From Metabacillus idriensis (GTDB taxonomy: Bacteria > Bacillota > Bacilli > Bacillales > Bacillaceae), in NCBI RefSeq assembly GCF_009674765.1, contig NZ_WKKF01000001.1:372001-436000 (forward strand): a stretch of 64,000 bases of DNA, given 5' to 3'. Under the pieces are notes generated by a model, which searched no databases, was not told where the DNA came from, and saw nothing but the letters and a program-made list of their open reading frames with translations. Position 1 is the first letter of the stretch, and every line of letters starts with the position of its first letter. The translations under genes and the position numbers were made by a program. Shown in pieces: positions 1 through 10,451 of the stretch.

Positions 1-1125
1 CCAGCTCAATTTCAAATCCTTCATCATCAAGTCAAGCTCTGGATGAAGCAGGGAAAAATGAAACAAGCAAAATCCCAGCTCCTCACACTGATTATGGAAA
101 ACCAAGAGAATAAGCAACTATATGAAACGTGGATTGAAGTGATGCTTGGTACAAAGTCCATGCATAAACTTGAAAATGAAATTAAAAAAATGAAGCTTTC
201 TGATGAAGAAAAAAGCATTGTCTTCATGAACGCAGCTGCTGCATATGAACGGCAAATGCAATCCATGCGTGATGCGCACGAAGAGATGGAAGAACATAAA
301 GGATGGCTGAAGCGGTTCACGAATTTTTCGAAGATGAGCCTGAAATTTGGAACACTGATTGGCCTGTATGAAGAGGCATTGAAACATGACCGAGAGAATG
401 TTACAGCTGTTATGTGGTATGTCGAATTTCATTTGGATGCAGGATTGGCGGAAGATGCGATTAAAATTCTGGAGCAGTGGCTCCGCTATCAGTGGGAGCC
501 TGACGTTGCCTATAGGCTAGCTGTTCTTTATATAAATGAATTCGGAAATGTCCCAGAGAAAAAAGCTGTTAAGTACTTGTCAGGGGCATGCAGCCTTATT
601 GAAACACTACTTGAAGAAAACGAGGATCCCGATTATCTCGTTGTTCTTGGTATGGCCTTGCTTGAACTTGAAGAATTTGAAGAATCAGAACAAGCTCTCA
701 TGCGTGCAGTGAAAATTGAGCCTGCTGTTGAAAAAGGATACTTCCACTTGGCCAGAGTCTATGAAGCTATAGAACAGTACAGCAAAGCAGAAGAAGCGAT
801 CCAACATGCAATCACTCTAAATCCGGATAATCATGACAATTATAATCAGCTCGGACTGATTTATCGACATCAAAATAAACTAAAACCAGCACTTGAAGCA
901 GTTGAGAAAGCTGTCTCAATAGAGCCCGGGGATTTAATCAGTTTGTATAACAGGGCTTGTTATCTTTCAGCTTTGGGCAGGTACAAAGAATCTGCCGGGC
1001 AGCTGAAAGCTCTTTATGAGCTTGACGCGGAATTTGTTTTCACTGAGATGGCAGAGGATGACGAAGATTTAGAATCGTTGAAAGAAGCGGGATATTTTCC
1101 GAAGAATCCGCTGCTGAAACGATAA
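1..1125 (+). CDS. TPR-repeat protein, 5' end outside window
   Basis: The reading frame is open from the first base, and neither in-frame ATG near position 43 or 58 has a convincing ribosome site, so the gene very probably starts upstream of the window. The C-terminal half is a series of tetratricopeptide repeats of about 34 residues, with the usual small/aromatic spacing and segments such as 'YFHLARVYEAIEQYSKAEEA' and 'YNQLGLIYRHQNKLKPALEA'. TPRs form helical-hairpin superhelices for protein-protein contacts. No signal peptide or catalytic domain is visible in the part present. The next gene begins 2 bp after the stop, which suggests co-transcription. The partner and the specific role are unknown. 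Confidence 0.8.
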   Translation, partial: PAQFQILHHQVKLWMKQGKMKQAKSQLLTLIMENQENKQLYETWIEVMLGTKSMHKLENEIKKMKLSDEEKSIVFMNAAAAYERQMQSMRDAHEEMEEHKGWLKRFTNFSKMSLKFGTLIGLYEEALKHDRENVTAVMWYVEFHLDAGLAEDAIKILEQWLRYQWEPDVAYRLAVLYINEFGNVPEKKAVKYLSGACSLIETLLEENEDPDYLVVLGMALLELEEFEESEQALMRAVKIEPAVEKGYFHLARVYEAIEQYSKAEEAIQHAITLNPDNHDNYNQLGLIYRHQNKLKPALEAVEKAVSIEPGDLISLYNRACYLSALGRYKESAGQLKALYELDAEFVFTEMAEDDEDLESLKEAGYFPKNPLLKR

Positions 1126-1127
1126 TA

Positions 1128-1907
1128 TTGAATGAGATGGATATAATCGGCGAAGGCTCGACAGCCATTACGTATTCTTACGGAAAAGATAAGGCTGTTA
1201 AAATGTATAGATATGATTCAGCAAATATTCATTACGAATTTGAAGTGAATAGGTACTTGACTGAATGCGGAATAAGCGTTCCAAAAGCTTATGGGATTGT
1301 GACCATTGACGGTAAAGAAGGGATTGTCTTTGAAAAAGCAGCAGGCAATCCATTAACATCTGAAATGATGAAAAATCCTTCAGCTGCCATTCGACGTTTA
1401 AAGATGATGGCAAGGCTTCATGCAAGTATCCATGAAAAATCGGCAGAATCTCTAAAAACCCAGAAGAGTTCTATTGAAATGAAAATCCATGCTTCAAGTC
1501 TTTCAGATGCAGAAAAGACAGCGATATTAGACCATTTAGTTTGTCTTTCCTCAGGAAAACAGCTTTGTCACGGGGATTTTCACCCTGATAATATTTTAAT
1601 CTCTGACGGTAATCCTGTAGTGATTGATTGGGCTGATGCGGTGTGCGGGCATCCTATGGCTGACCTTGCTCGGACTATTCTAATTTTGAGGTTTGGCGGA
1701 TTGAAGACTAATGATGCAATTATGGGGTTCATCCGAAAATGGATGTGCAAGCTGTATATTCGAGAGTATAAAAAATATCGTTCCTTCACTGCTGATGAGC
1801 TTTATGAGTGGGAGCTGCCATTAGCTGCTGCCAGACTTTCAGAATCCATTCCGCCTCATGAAAAGCAGAAACTGCATGCAATCATAAGGTCGTACTTGAA
1901 AAAGTAA
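1128..1907 (+). CDS. Aminoglycoside phosphotransferase-fold kinase
   Basis: A 259-residue protein of the APH/choline-kinase fold. The catalytic loop 'HGDFHPDN' (about residues 149-156) supplies the catalytic Asp and metal-binding Asn, and 'VVIDWADA' carries the DFG-like metal-binding Asp. An N-terminal glycine-rich strand and the Lys of 'AVKMY' would bind ATP. The predicted start is TTG, 2 bp after the TPR gene; an ATG at 1137 is an alternative and neither has a strong ribosome site. The family phosphorylates small molecules such as aminoglycosides, choline or sugars. The substrate cannot be read from sequence, and a chromosomal housekeeping context makes antibiotic resistance only one possibility. 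Confidence 0.8.
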   Translation: MNEMDIIGEGSTAITYSYGKDKAVKMYRYDSANIHYEFEVNRYLTECGISVPKAYGIVTIDGKEGIVFEKAAGNPLTSEMMKNPSAAIRRLKMMARLHASIHEKSAESLKTQKSSIEMKIHASSLSDAEKTAILDHLVCLSSGKQLCHGDFHPDNILISDGNPVVIDWADAVCGHPMADLARTILILRFGGLKTNDAIMGFIRKWMCKLYIREYKKYRSFTADELYEWELPLAAARLSESIPPHEKQKLHAIIRSYLKK

Positions 1908-2053
1908 GCAAAACGGTTAATAATAAGGTGTATCTTTAATAAACTTTTAAAAATTAGACAGTGAACGGCACAATTTTCTGTTAAAATAAGAAAATATACG
2001 CCCCTTGATGCGGCAAAAATTCTAGAGTATTAACAGCAAAGGAGTTTTTTTAG

Positions 2054-2992
2054 ATGGAAAAAGTATTAATCTTTGGTCATAAAAATCCCGATACAGATAC
2101 AATATGCTCTGCCATTGCGTATGCTGATCTTAAAACAAAGCTTGGTTTAAATGCTGAGCCTGTGCGCTTAGGCGAAATAAACGGTGAAACTCAGTTCGCT
2201 TTAACTACTTTTGGGATCGAAACTCCCCGCTTTGTAGAAACAGTGTCAAATGAAGTTAGCCAGGTTATTTTAGTCGACCATAACGAGCGTCAGCAAAGTG
2301 TGAGTGACATTGACGATGTTCGAGTACTTGAAGTGATTGATCACCATCGCATTGCCAATTTTGAAACAAGCGATCCGTTGTATTATCGTGCAGAGCCAGT
2401 AGGCTGCACAGCTACCATTTTAAACAAATTGTACAAAGAAAATGGTGTCAGCATTCCTAAAGAAATTGCAGGATTAATGCTCTCTGCGATTATTTCAGAT
2501 TCACTATTGTTTAAATCACCTACATGCACAGATCAGGATGTAGCAGCTGCGCGCGAATTAGCTGAAATTGCAGGAGTTGATTCCGAGGTCTACGGCCTTG
2601 AAATGCTTAAAGCAGGTGCTGACTTAAGCGACAAAACAGTGGGTGAGCTTATTTCACTTGATGCTAAGGAATTTTCTATGGGCAACTATAAAGTTGAAAT
2701 TGCGCAAGTAAACGCTGTAGATCCAAACGATGTACTAGTTCATAAAGAGGAAATTGAAGCCTTGATTTCCGCTGTTATCGCTGAAAAAGAATTAGATTTA
2801 TTCATTTTTGTCGTAACGGATATTTTAATCAATGATTCGGTAGCATTGGCCCTTGGACGCGAAACACGTGCTGTAGAACAGGCATATGATGTGAAACTTG
2901 TGGACAACACAGCTGTTTTAAAAGGCGTAGTTTCCCGCAAAAAACAAATCGTACCTGTTATTACGGACATTTTAACAAGTGCACAAGTTTAA
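2054..2992 (+). CDS. ppaC: Manganese-dependent inorganic pyrophosphatase (family II)
   Basis: A 312-residue cytosolic family II pyrophosphatase of the DHH superfamily. It hydrolyses pyrophosphate to phosphate and pulls biosynthetic reactions forward. Metal-site motifs are visible: 'GHKNPDTDT' (His8, Asp12, Asp14), 'LVDHNE' (Asp about 75), the DHH signature 'VIDHHRI' (about 95-101) and 'ISDSLLF' (Asp about 149). The C-terminal DHHA2 domain ends with 'SRKKQIVP', which holds the substrate-binding Arg/Lys. Length is normal for the family (about 309-312). An AAAGGAG ribosome site lies about 9 bp before the ATG, and a hairpin terminator follows. It appears monocistronic. Confidence 0.96.
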   Translation: MEKVLIFGHKNPDTDTICSAIAYADLKTKLGLNAEPVRLGEINGETQFALTTFGIETPRFVETVSNEVSQVILVDHNERQQSVSDIDDVRVLEVIDHHRIANFETSDPLYYRAEPVGCTATILNKLYKENGVSIPKEIAGLMLSAIISDSLLFKSPTCTDQDVAAARELAEIAGVDSEVYGLEMLKAGADLSDKTVGELISLDAKEFSMGNYKVEIAQVNAVDPNDVLVHKEEIEALISAVIAEKELDLFIFVVTDILINDSVALALGRETRAVEQAYDVKLVDNTAVLKGVVSRKKQIVPVITDILTSAQV

Positions 2993-2997
2993 GTTTA

Positions 2998-3031
2998 AAC
3001 GCATGGATTCTAATGAATTCATGCGTTTTTT
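2998..3031 (+). terminator. Rho-independent terminator after ppaC
   Basis: Inverted repeat AAACGCATG...CATGCGTTT with a T-run, immediately after the ppaC stop. Confidence 0.85.
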
Positions 3032-3042
3032 ATGTATTTAGA

Positions 3043-3069
3043 AACGGCTTGCCTATGAAGCAAGCCGTT
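3043..3069 (-). terminator. Hairpin after YjcZ-like gene
   Basis: Perfect 10-bp arms AACGGCTTGC/GCAAGCCGTT lie just downstream of the small minus-strand gene. The T-tract on the minus strand is interrupted, so termination strength is uncertain. Confidence 0.6.
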
Positions 3070-3078
3070 CATCTGTCA

Positions 3079-3216
3079 TTAGCAGTAGCCGTGTCCGCCG
3101 TATCCAGCGCCGCCTACAAAAGAAGCACCGATGATAATCAATAAAATAAACAATACGATAATTAATGCGAAACCGCTATTATAGCCGCCGCCGCAATTTC
3201 CTCCGTCTTTACCCAT
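3079..3216 (-). CDS. YjcZ-like small glycine-rich membrane protein
   Basis: A 45-residue protein: a Gly/Cys-rich N-terminus ('[15 protein letters not shown]'), one hydrophobic membrane segment (about residues 16-35, '[15 protein letters not shown]') and a Gly/His/Tyr-rich tail. This architecture is that of the YjcZ family of tiny sporulation-associated Bacillus proteins, whose function is not established. A strong GGAGG site lies 8 bp before the ATG. It is flanked by its own hairpin and is transcribed toward ppaC. Family assignment is by composition and layout. Confidence 0.8.
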   Translation of the reverse strand: MGKDGGNCGGGYNSGFALIIVLFILLIIIGASFVGGAGYGGHGYC

Positions 3217-3347
3217 TAAAAATTCCTCCTATTGTTAAATCTTGTTGATGAGCATTTTCATGTCTCAAAGTTAAGGTATGCCGGAGGAAGAATTATGTTA
3301 GCCTATTTATGGCCTGCGGCAGCTTAAAGTGAAATACAGACTAAAAA

Positions 3348-3371
3348 AACCGGCAAATAATCTTGCCGGTT
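3348..3371 (-). terminator. Terminator of small membrane-protein gene
   Basis: Arms AACCGGCAA/TTGCCGGTT followed on the minus strand by a run of seven T. Confidence 0.85.
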
Positions 3372-3376
3372 CCCTG

Positions 3377-3559
3377 CTATTTTTTAAATAAAGCTTTGAA
3401 TGCTTTAAAGATTAGTACAAAAGAAAATACTAAAATGGCTAAAGTGCCAACGAAAGTGATAAAAGGCGCTAAGAAAGCTAAGAATGCAGGTAATGACAGT
3501 TCAAGTAAAGCAAAGCCGGCAAGAATAGCAGCCAAGAACAAGAAAATTAATCGATCCAT
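3377..3559 (-). CDS. Small two-helix membrane protein, unknown
   Basis: A 60-residue, almost entirely hydrophobic protein with two predicted membrane helices (about residues 3-22 and 28-50) and a basic C-terminus ('FKAFKALFKK'). The start chosen is the ATG encoding 'MDRLIFLF', because an AAAGGGGTG ribosome site precedes it. A longer frame upstream to 3583 has no such site. A strong terminator follows 6 bp after the stop, supporting a real monocistronic gene. I do not recognise the family. Confidence 0.7.
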   Translation of the reverse strand: MDRLIFLFLAAILAGFALLELSLPAFLAFLAPFITFVGTLAILVFSFVLIFKAFKALFKK

Positions 3560-3659
3560 GATTTTCACCCCTTTCTGATACATTATATGTATGCGCTTTC
3601 AAAAAAGTAGCGGTCATTCACACATTTATATGAAGCGAAAAATAAAATTTTACACAAAA

Positions 3660-3693
3660 AAAACGCCATGAATCCGCAAATTCAGGACGTTTT
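3660..3693 (-). terminator. Terminator of short-chain dehydrogenase gene
   Basis: Imperfect inverted repeat (AACGCCATGAAT / ATTCAGGACGTT) followed on the minus strand by a T-rich tract. Confidence 0.6.
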
Positions 3694-3703
3694 GAAAATA
3701 GGT

Positions 3704-4573
3704 TTATCCGTTAATGATTTTTCCGCCATTTACATGAATCATCTGGCCTGTAATATACGTTGAATCATTGCTTGCAAGGAAAACGTAGCTTGGTGCAAGT
3801 TCGTCTGGCTGACCGGGACGTCCCATAGGCGTGTCTGCTCCAAATTCTGAAACTTTCTCTGCATCGAAGGTAGATGGAATCAGCGGAGTCCAGATTGGAC
3901 CTGGAGCTACTCCGTTTACCCGAATGCCTTTTTTAACAAGAGACGCGGAAAGAGATCGGGTAAAGGCTGTAATAGCGCCTTTCGTTGATGAATAATCGAT
4001 CAGCTGGTCGTTTCCTGCATAGGCTGTAATAGAAGATGTATTGATAATGCTGCTGCCTTGTTTCATATGCGGAAGGGCAGCTTTTGTCATGTAAAAGAAA
4101 GAGAATATGTTTGTTTTAAACGTCCGTTCAAGCTGTTCTTTTGAGATCTCCTCAATGCCTGCCTTGGGATGCTGTTCTGCTGCGTTATTAACAAGAATAT
4201 CAATTTTTCCAAGCTGACCCACGGTTTCAGATACGATTTGTCCGCAGAATGATTCTTCTCCAATATCTCCCGGCATCAGAATGCATTTGCGGCCTTCCTG
4301 TTCAACAAGCCGTTTTGTTTCATTAGCATCCTCATGCTCGTCCAAATAAGAAATGACGACATCAGCGCCTTCCTTTGCATAATGGACAGCAACTGCCCGT
4401 CCAATACCTGAATCTCCTCCTGTAATAATAGCCACCTTATCAAGCAGCTTCTCACTGCCCTTATATTGAAGTGCATCAAACTCAGGCTGCGGTTTCATTA
4501 AGTTCTCATGCCCCGGCTGAACATCCTGATGCTGTGCCGGCATCGTTTTTTTGTTTTGACTATCTTGACTCAT
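3704..4573 (-). CDS. Short-chain dehydrogenase/reductase, YdaD/YhdF-type
   Basis: A 289-residue NAD(P)-dependent oxidoreductase of the classical SDR family. The Rossmann dinucleotide motif 'TGGDSGIG' lies at about residues 51-58, 'NNAAEQ' at about 129-134, and the catalytic Ser and YxxxK motif ('SSITAY', 'YSSTKGA') at about 176-200. The hydrophilic N-terminal extension of about 40 residues is typical of the Bacillus general-stress SDR subgroup. A GGAGG site precedes the ATG. The substrate is unknown. In B. subtilis the relatives YdaD and YhxC are stress proteins, but I could not find a convincing SigB promoter here. Confidence 0.88.
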   Translation of the reverse strand: MSQDSQNKKTMPAQHQDVQPGHENLMKPQPEFDALQYKGSEKLLDKVAIITGGDSGIGRAVAVHYAKEGADVVISYLDEHEDANETKRLVEQEGRKCILMPGDIGEESFCGQIVSETVGQLGKIDILVNNAAEQHPKAGIEEISKEQLERTFKTNIFSFFYMTKAALPHMKQGSSIINTSSITAYAGNDQLIDYSSTKGAITAFTRSLSASLVKKGIRVNGVAPGPIWTPLIPSTFDAEKVSEFGADTPMGRPGQPDELAPSYVFLASNDSTYITGQMIHVNGGKIING

Positions 4574-4693
4574 TCAAATCCCTCCAAGGTTTAATCTTGA
4601 TTAGTATGGTGAAAAGGTTGTTGAATATGTAGCTGTTATTTAGAATATATTCCCTGATTGAATGAGATGAAACGTGAAATCTTCTATAAAAAA

Positions 4694-4917
4694 AGGCTGT
4701 TTTCGCATAGATTGTTGTTTTTCATTATAAATATTGCCCGTTCCTTTCCGCTCCAGGAACTTGCTTTCCGCGGGGAGCAAATTAGGAGCCTCCTCGGCGT
4801 TGCCTGTGGGGTCTCCCAATTTGCTCTATTTCCCGCAGGAGTCAAGTTTATCCGCTGAAATCCACTTATGGTTTTTAACATTTAGTCTAATTGCAACAAT
4901 ATTTACTAAAAGAGCCT
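4694..4917. repeat. MITE-like element, copy 1 (224 bp)
   Basis: Non-coding element bounded by imperfect inverted termini. The left end reads AGGCTGTTTTCGCATAG and the right end, reverse complemented, AGGCTCTTTTAGTAAAT; both continue to ATTGTTG. The GC-rich core (CTTGCTTTCCGCGGGGAGC ... CCCGCAGGAGTCAAG) contains several short inverted repeats. Further copies lie at 12294-12511 (inverted) and 35928-36130. It sits just downstream of the metH terminator. No transposase is encoded. Confidence 0.85.
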
Positions 4918-4924
4918 AAAAAAG

Positions 4925-4946
4925 AACTAAAACCGAGGTTTTAGTT
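4925..4946 (-). terminator. Terminator of yitJ-metH unit
   Basis: Arms AACTAAAACC/GGTTTTAGTT overlap the metH stop codon and are followed on the minus strand by a T-run. Confidence 0.85.
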
Positions 4947-7900
4947 CAATACATTGAAATATCTTGCTTCAGGATGAGCGACAACAATTGCCGTTACAGA
5001 AGCTTCCGGCTCCATCATAAAGCCTTCCGTCAAATTCACGCCTATATCTTCAGGAGCAATAAGGTCAAATAATTTCGCCTGGTCATCCAGATTCGGACAG
5101 GCAGGGTATCCAAAGGAAAAACGCTGACCTTGATATTTGGCAGAAAAGCGCTGGTCCATAGTGAAATCAGGAGGATCAGGAAAACCCCATTGATCGCGGA
5201 TCAGCTGGTGAGTCCGTTCTGCTAAACCTTCAGCAAGCTCAAGTGCCAGTGCCTGTACCACATGGCTTTTCAGGTAATCACCCTGCTCTTTAAAGCGGTT
5301 GGCAATTTCCCTCACTTTTTTACCGGCCGTTACGGCAAAGAAGGAGACATAATCTCTTTGTTTGCCATCTTCTTTTGGACGGATATAATCGGATATACAG
5401 CGGTGCGGGAGCTTCGATTGCCTTGGGAATTCAAATGTCTGCAGTGTTTTTTCTGTTTCAGGATCAAGAATGTGCAGACTGTTGCCATCAGATTCTGCCG
5501 GGAAAAATTGATAGACAGCTGCAGGCTGAAACCATTTTTCTTCGTAGCCCTGTTTAAGAAGTTCGTCTATTGTTTCTTTTAAGGCAACCGCTTTTGGATC
5601 TTTATTTTTAAGCATTTCCTTTACTTTTCCTTTTAGGCCAAGATGATGGCCGATCAGCATTTGCATGTTAATGTAGGGAATCAGATGTGACAGTTCAATA
5701 TCTTTAATAATGTGCCGTTTGCAGTCTTCTGGCTGAAAATAAGGAGATGGTGTGAGCTCTGCTCTTTTTTCCAGCAATTCAGTTACAGCCGGAGTTGCTT
5801 TCTTTTCAGCAAATCTTTCTGGAACGGCTTCTTTTTTCTTAAATTGAGCGGGATCCACTCTGATCCTGTTTGCAAGGGAAAGTCCATCCATAGCGTCCTT
5901 AGCATAAATGACAGGACCGCTGTATTGAGGTGCAATTTTTCCGTCGGCAAATTTTCTGGATAAAGCAGCGCCGCCAACCATGATTGGCACAGAAATGTCA
6001 GCTTCTTTTAAATCCTGTGCAGTCAAAACCATTTGCTGCGCAGACTTTACGAGAAGTCCTGATAGTCCTACAATATCAGGATTTTCTTTTTTGACCGCAA
6101 GAATCAAATCCTGGGGCGTTACTTTTATGCCTAAATCCACAACCTTGTAGCCATTGTTGCTTAAGATGATATCGACTAAATTTTTCCCGATATCATGTAC
6201 GTCACCTTTGACTGTTGCCAGCAGAATTTTGCCTTTTCCGCTGTCATCCTTTTTTTCCATGTGAGGCTCTAAAAAGGAGACGGATGCTTTCATGACCTCT
6301 GCGCTTTGCAGTACTTCAGCAACAATAAGCTGGTTTGTATTAAACAGCTCTCCAACCTCAGCCATGCCTTTCATTAGAGGGCCGTTGATAATATCAAGCG
6401 GTGCTGCGTACTCTTTTAATGCAATCTCAAGATCTGCAAGAAGTCCTTCTTTCGTGCCCTCGACCACATATTGAGCAAGACGTTCCTCCAGAGGAAGAGA
6501 CTGACCCGGTTTTTTTGCCGTTTTCTTTTTCCCTCTATAATGGTTTGTGAAGACAGCCAATGTTTCGTCATTTGTGTTGAAAAGCAGAGTTTCTGCCATT
6601 TCAATTTCCTCTTTTGGGATGGACGCAAATCGTTCAAGTTTCTCTGTATTGACGATTGCGTAGTCCAGTCCTGCCTGAGTACAGTGATACAAATAGACCG
6701 CATTCAGCACTTCGCGTCCAACAGGAGGGAGTCCGAATGATACATTGCTTACGCCAAGGATAGTCAGGCATTGCGGCAAACGCTCTTTTATTAAACGTAT
6801 GCCCTTTATCGTTTCTTCAGCTGAGCCGATGTATTGCTCATCTCCCGTTCCTACAGGGAAAACGAGTGGATCAAAAATGATATCTGATGGATTTAGTCCG
6901 TGTTTTTCTGTCAGAAGTTCGAATGAACGAACAGCGATATCAAGCTTTTGCTCAGCCGTAAGCGCCATTCCTTTTTCATCAATCGTTCCCACGACAACAG
7001 CTGCACCATATTTGTGAATGAGAGGGACGACAGCGTCAAATCTTTCTTCACCGTCTTCTAAGTTGATTGAATTGATAATCACTTTCCCTTGAGAATAGGA
7101 GAGTGCTTTTTCAATCACTTTCTCATCGGTTGAATCGATGACAAGCGGTGCTTTTACTTTTTTCGTAATTTCCTGCATAAATGCTTCCATATCTTCTAAT
7201 TCCTCACGGTCTGGATCAGCAAGACAGATATCAATAACGTGTGCTCCGTTTTTCACTTGCGCACGTGCAATTTCAGCTGCTTCTTCAAATTTCCCCTCCG
7301 CGATTAATCGTTTAAACTTTCTCGAGCCAATAACATTAGTCCGTTCTCCTACGAATAGCGGTCTCATCGAATCATCATAAATCAGCGGATCGATGCCTGA
7401 TACAGTATGGGCTGGATCGCGTCCCGGAACTGAGCGGGGGGAGAGTTCACCTACAGCGTCAGCAATGGCAGTAATATGTGCAGGTGTCGTTCCGCAGCAG
7501 CCGCCGACTATGTTCAGCCAGCCCTGCTCTGCAAATCCTTTCACTTTTTGAGCAAGAGAACGGGGTGATTCATGATAATTCCCTTCCTCATCAGGCAATC
7601 CCGCATTAGGATAGCAGCTGACAGCCGTGTGAGCCATTCCTGACAGTGTTCGGATATGGTCGGTCATAAATTCAGGTCCTGTTGCACAGTTAAGACCTAC
7701 AGATAAAGGTTTCATGTGCTCAAGCGAGATGAAAAAGGCTTCAATATCCTGGCCTGCAAGCGTCGTTCCCATAGGTTCAATCGTTCCTGAAATCATCAGC
7801 GGAATTTCTTTGCCTGCTTGTTCAAAAGCGCGTTTAATACCAAGAAAGCCTGCTTTCACATTTAATAAATCCTGGCTCGTTTCAAGCAGCAGCAAATCAG

Positions 7901-8360
7901 CGCCGCCTGCGAGCAGGCCAAGTGTCTGCTCCTCATAATTTTGAATAAGCTCATCAAACGTTGCTCCGCCTGTGACTGACAGTGTTTTTGTCGTAGGTCC
8001 CATTGAGCCTGCAACATAACGGGGCCATTCAGGAGTTGAAAACTTTTCAGCTGCCTTCTTTGCAATCTCCGCCGCTTTTTTATTTAATTCAAAAGCGAGG
8101 TGACCAAGATCATATTCATCAAGGACTATTTTAGTTGCGCCAAATGTGTTGGTTTCAATAATATCTGCTTTTGCCCTCAAGTAAGCATCATGAATGGATT
8201 CAATGACTTCTGGTGCAGTAATCGTTAAATATTCATTGCAGCCCTCGTATTCTTCTCCGCCGAAATCAGCTGCTGAAAGATTTGCATCCTGAATCATGGT
8301 GCCCATCGCTCCGTCCAGAACGAGGATTTTTTTCTCAAGCTGTGTTTTTATATCAGACAT
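4941..8360 (-). CDS. metH: Cobalamin-dependent methionine synthase
   Basis: A 1139-residue multidomain enzyme that transfers a methyl group from 5-methyltetrahydrofolate through cobalamin to homocysteine. Domains in order: homocysteine-binding barrel (about 1-330; zinc cysteines in 'GLNCATG' and 'GGCCGTT'), pterin-binding barrel (about 345-630, '[10 protein letters not shown]'), cobalamin cap and Rossmann domain (about 640-880; DxHxxG motif 'GDVHDIGKN') and AdoMet reactivation domain (about 890-1139, '[11 protein letters not shown]'). The start chosen is the ATG at 8360: AAAGGAAG lies 7 bp before it, whereas an upstream in-frame ATG at 8378 lacks a site. It overlaps the yitJ stop by 8 bp, implying translational coupling. 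It needs vitamin B12. Confidence 0.97.
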   Translation of the reverse strand: MSDIKTQLEKKILVLDGAMGTMIQDANLSAADFGGEEYEGCNEYLTITAPEVIESIHDAYLRAKADIIETNTFGATKIVLDEYDLGHLAFELNKKAAEIAKKAAEKFSTPEWPRYVAGSMGPTTKTLSVTGGATFDELIQNYEEQTLGLLAGGADLLLLETSQDLLNVKAGFLGIKRAFEQAGKEIPLMISGTIEPMGTTLAGQDIEAFFISLEHMKPLSVGLNCATGPEFMTDHIRTLSGMAHTAVSCYPNAGLPDEEGNYHESPRSLAQKVKGFAEQGWLNIVGGCCGTTPAHITAIADAVGELSPRSVPGRDPAHTVSGIDPLIYDDSMRPLFVGERTNVIGSRKFKRLIAEGKFEEAAEIARAQVKNGAHVIDICLADPDREELEDMEAFMQEITKKVKAPLVIDSTDEKVIEKALSYSQGKVIINSINLEDGEERFDAVVPLIHKYGAAVVVGTIDEKGMALTAEQKLDIAVRSFELLTEKHGLNPSDIIFDPLVFPVGTGDEQYIGSAEETIKGIRLIKERLPQCLTILGVSNVSFGLPPVGREVLNAVYLYHCTQAGLDYAIVNTEKLERFASIPKEEIEMAETLLFNTNDETLAVFTNHYRGKKKTAKKPGQSLPLEERLAQYVVEGTKEGLLADLEIALKEYAAPLDIINGPLMKGMAEVGELFNTNQLIVAEVLQSAEVMKASVSFLEPHMEKKDDSGKGKILLATVKGDVHDIGKNLVDIILSNNGYKVVDLGIKVTPQDLILAVKKENPDIVGLSGLLVKSAQQMVLTAQDLKEADISVPIMVGGAALSRKFADGKIAPQYSGPVIYAKDAMDGLSLANRIRVDPAQFKKKEAVPERFAEKKATPAVTELLEKRAELTPSPYFQPEDCKRHIIKDIELSHLIPYINMQMLIGHHLGLKGKVKEMLKNKDPKAVALKETIDELLKQGYEEKWFQPAAVYQFFPAESDGNSLHILDPETEKTLQTFEFPRQSKLPHRCISDYIRPKEDGKQRDYVSFFAVTAGKKVREIANRFKEQGDYLKSHVVQALALELAEGLAERTHQLIRDQWGFPDPPDFTMDQRFSAKYQGQRFSFGYPACPNLDDQAKLFDLIAPEDIGVNLTEGFMMEPEASVTAIVVAHPEARYFNVLN

Positions 8361-10206
8361 GCGTAATCTTCCTTTCATCGACCTCAGTTTGTTTCTTATG
8401 AATGTAGTTTGTCAGTTCAACGGTTAATTCATAGTTTAAAAATGGTGTAATTAAGTAGATTCCATTAAATAAGTCAAAGGCAGCATCAATCAATCTTTTA
8501 GCTATAGCCAATCCTTCCTGATAGGCTTTCTCGCGATTATCACCCGCTTTAGCCATTCGTTCCCGGATACTGTCAGAAAGAGTAATGCCCGGTATTTCGT
8601 TATGAATAAACTCTGCGTTGCGGCTGCTTGTGAGCGGCATAATGCCTATATAAATCGGAACGGTTAAATGCCTCGTTTCCTCATACACATCAATCAGCTG
8701 TTTTTCTGAGTAAATGGGCTGCGAGATGAAATAATCTGCACCGCAGGCAATTTTTTTCTCAAGCCTTTTTACCGCTTTATCAAGATATTTGACATTAGGA
8801 TTAAACGCGGCAGCTACCGAGAAATTGGTTTTTTCCCCAAGCGGTTTACCTGAATAAGAAAGACCGTCGTTAAATTGCTTGATTAAGCTGATTAAATCAA
8901 AAGATGAAAGATCATAAACGGATGTGGCTCCCGGAAAATCCCCGATTTTTGATGGATCGCCCGTGATTGCTAAGACGTCTGTAAGTCCAAGTGTATGAAG
9001 ACCCATCAAATGAGATTGAAGGCCAATTAAGTTCCGGTCGCGGCATGTAATATGAATTAATGACCTGAGCCCAAGTGTTTGCTGAACGATGGATCCAACA
9101 GCAACATTGCTAATCCGCGGTGACGCAAGCGAGTTATCTGCAAGTGTTAAGGCATCGATTCCAGCTGTCTGCAGTGCTTTTGCCCCTTTTAGAAATTTGT
9201 CGATTCCAAGTTTTTTAGGAGGATCGAGTTCTACAATCAGGGAACGTTTCTCGCTCACTATTTCCTGCAGGGGAGGGTACTTTCTTTCCGCTGCTGACGT
9301 GACAGAAATCTCTTGCTTTCTGATTTTCACTTTCTTCTCTGTAACTGGAGGCAGTCCTTTAAGCGCTGCCGCCATTGCTTTAATGTGCAATGGCGTTGTG
9401 CCGCAGCACCCTCCAATCAGCCTTGCTCCCTGGTTTCTGAAGGCAAGAGCACTTTCTGCAAAATATTTTTCTCCTGAGCCATACACAAGTCTGCCTTCTT
9501 CAAGGGTAGGCAAGCTGCTGTTTGGATAAACAGATAAGTACGCTTTATCAGGCAGTGGAATTTCTTCAAGTGATGAAAGCATATGATAAGGTCCCAGTCT
9601 GCAATTCAGCCCGACAACATCAGCACCAATTGCTTCAAGCTGAGAAAGACCTTCATGCAGGGGTGTTCCGTCCTGCAGCACCCCGATTTCGTGCAGGGAG
9701 ATGTTTGTAATAATCGGGATATTCGTTTCTTTTCTTGCTATCTCTAATACTGTTTTTATTTCTTCGAGATCGTAGTAGGTTTCAAGCAGAAGCCCGTCGA
9801 CCTCTTCACTGAGCAAAAGGTAAAGCTGTTCCCTGAAATTTCTTTTAATGTCTTCAAGAGAATAGGCGTTTTTTTTGAAAGCTCGGATGCCTCCAATTGT
9901 GCCGAGAACATAAGTGTCATTGCCGGCTGCTGCTTTTTTGGCAATTTGAACAGCAGTACGGTTGATCGCTCTTACTTCATCTTCTAATCCGTATCTTGAA
10001 AGCTTAATATAATTGGCTCCGTACGTATTTGTCTGAATGACATCAGCACCGGCTGCAATATAAGCCTTATGGACATTCAAGATTTCGTCAGGCTTTGATA
10101 AATTCAATTCTTCGAAACATCGGTCCACTCCATGAGAATAAAGCAGTGTTCCCATTGCTCCGTCGCCAATCAGGATCTTGTTCTGTAAATCGTTTAAAAG
10201 TGTCAA
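8353..10206 (-). CDS. yitJ: Bifunctional homocysteine S-methyltransferase / methylenetetrahydrofolate reductase
   Basis: A 617-residue two-domain enzyme. The N-terminal barrel (about 1-290) is a zinc homocysteine S-methyltransferase with its Cys ligands in 'GLNCRLG' and 'GGCCGTT'. The C-terminal part (about 320-610) is a MetF-type flavin reductase making 5-methyl-THF. The start chosen is a TTG at 10206, 7 bp after a GGAGGAGG ribosome site; longer frames would run through that site. It lies below a SAM riboswitch and is translationally coupled to metH, so the reductase domain plausibly supplies MetH's methyl donor. It corresponds to B. subtilis YitJ. Confidence 0.93.
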   Translation of the reverse strand: MTLLNDLQNKILIGDGAMGTLLYSHGVDRCFEELNLSKPDEILNVHKAYIAAGADVIQTNTYGANYIKLSRYGLEDEVRAINRTAVQIAKKAAAGNDTYVLGTIGGIRAFKKNAYSLEDIKRNFREQLYLLLSEEVDGLLLETYYDLEEIKTVLEIARKETNIPIITNISLHEIGVLQDGTPLHEGLSQLEAIGADVVGLNCRLGPYHMLSSLEEIPLPDKAYLSVYPNSSLPTLEEGRLVYGSGEKYFAESALAFRNQGARLIGGCCGTTPLHIKAMAAALKGLPPVTEKKVKIRKQEISVTSAAERKYPPLQEIVSEKRSLIVELDPPKKLGIDKFLKGAKALQTAGIDALTLADNSLASPRISNVAVGSIVQQTLGLRSLIHITCRDRNLIGLQSHLMGLHTLGLTDVLAITGDPSKIGDFPGATSVYDLSSFDLISLIKQFNDGLSYSGKPLGEKTNFSVAAAFNPNVKYLDKAVKRLEKKIACGADYFISQPIYSEKQLIDVYEETRHLTVPIYIGIMPLTSSRNAEFIHNEIPGITLSDSIRERMAKAGDNREKAYQEGLAIAKRLIDAAFDLFNGIYLITPFLNYELTVELTNYIHKKQTEVDERKITHV

Positions 10207-10242
10207 ACTCCAAACCTCCTCCATGCAAGTAAAGAAAAACAA

Positions 10243-10416
10243 AAAAAGCCTTCCAAGAAGAAGACTTTTGAACGTTCAGGACTTCTTCTTATCGTTCGAT
10301 GGATGCATCGCTGGAATTAGCACCTTGGAATGAAAGCTCTGCTGAATACAGATGGTTTCATTATGCCAGGTTGCTGAAGCTTCAAAGGGCCAGTCCCTCA
10401 GCTTCTCTAGATAAGA
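10243..10416 (-). promoter_or_regulatory. SAM-I (S-box) riboswitch with terminator
   Basis: The minus strand shows the S-box signature: CTTATC-AGAGA at the 5' end, the GAGGGACTGGCCC loop, 'CAGCAACC', and 'AAGGTGCTAATTCC' followed by the closing strand. An AAGAAGAAG/CTTCTTCTT terminator with seven T lies before yitJ. Known behaviour of the class: S-adenosylmethionine binding favours the terminator and shuts off methionine genes. Confidence 0.96.
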
Positions 10417-10445
10417 ATGGTGAAATATGAAATTAGCAAAAAGAT

Positions 10446-10451
10446 ATTATA
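10446..10451 (-). promoter_or_regulatory. -10 element of yitJ-metH promoter
   Basis: A perfect TATAAT on the minus strand lies about 30 bp before the riboswitch 5' end, a fitting distance for its transcription start. The -35 is poor. Confidence 0.5.

Noticed and set aside
4574-4680. SigB promoter upstream of the short-chain dehydrogenase
   Set aside because: No GTTT-N13-15-GGGTA pattern could be placed before the gene on the minus strand.
4658-4919. Short frames inside MITE copy 1 (and the equivalents in copies 2 and 3)
   Set aside because: Frames are not conserved between copies and lack ribosome sites; the element is non-coding.
6416-6740. Long antisense frames across metH
   Set aside because: Typical shadows of a long real gene with biased codon positions; no start signals or family similarity.
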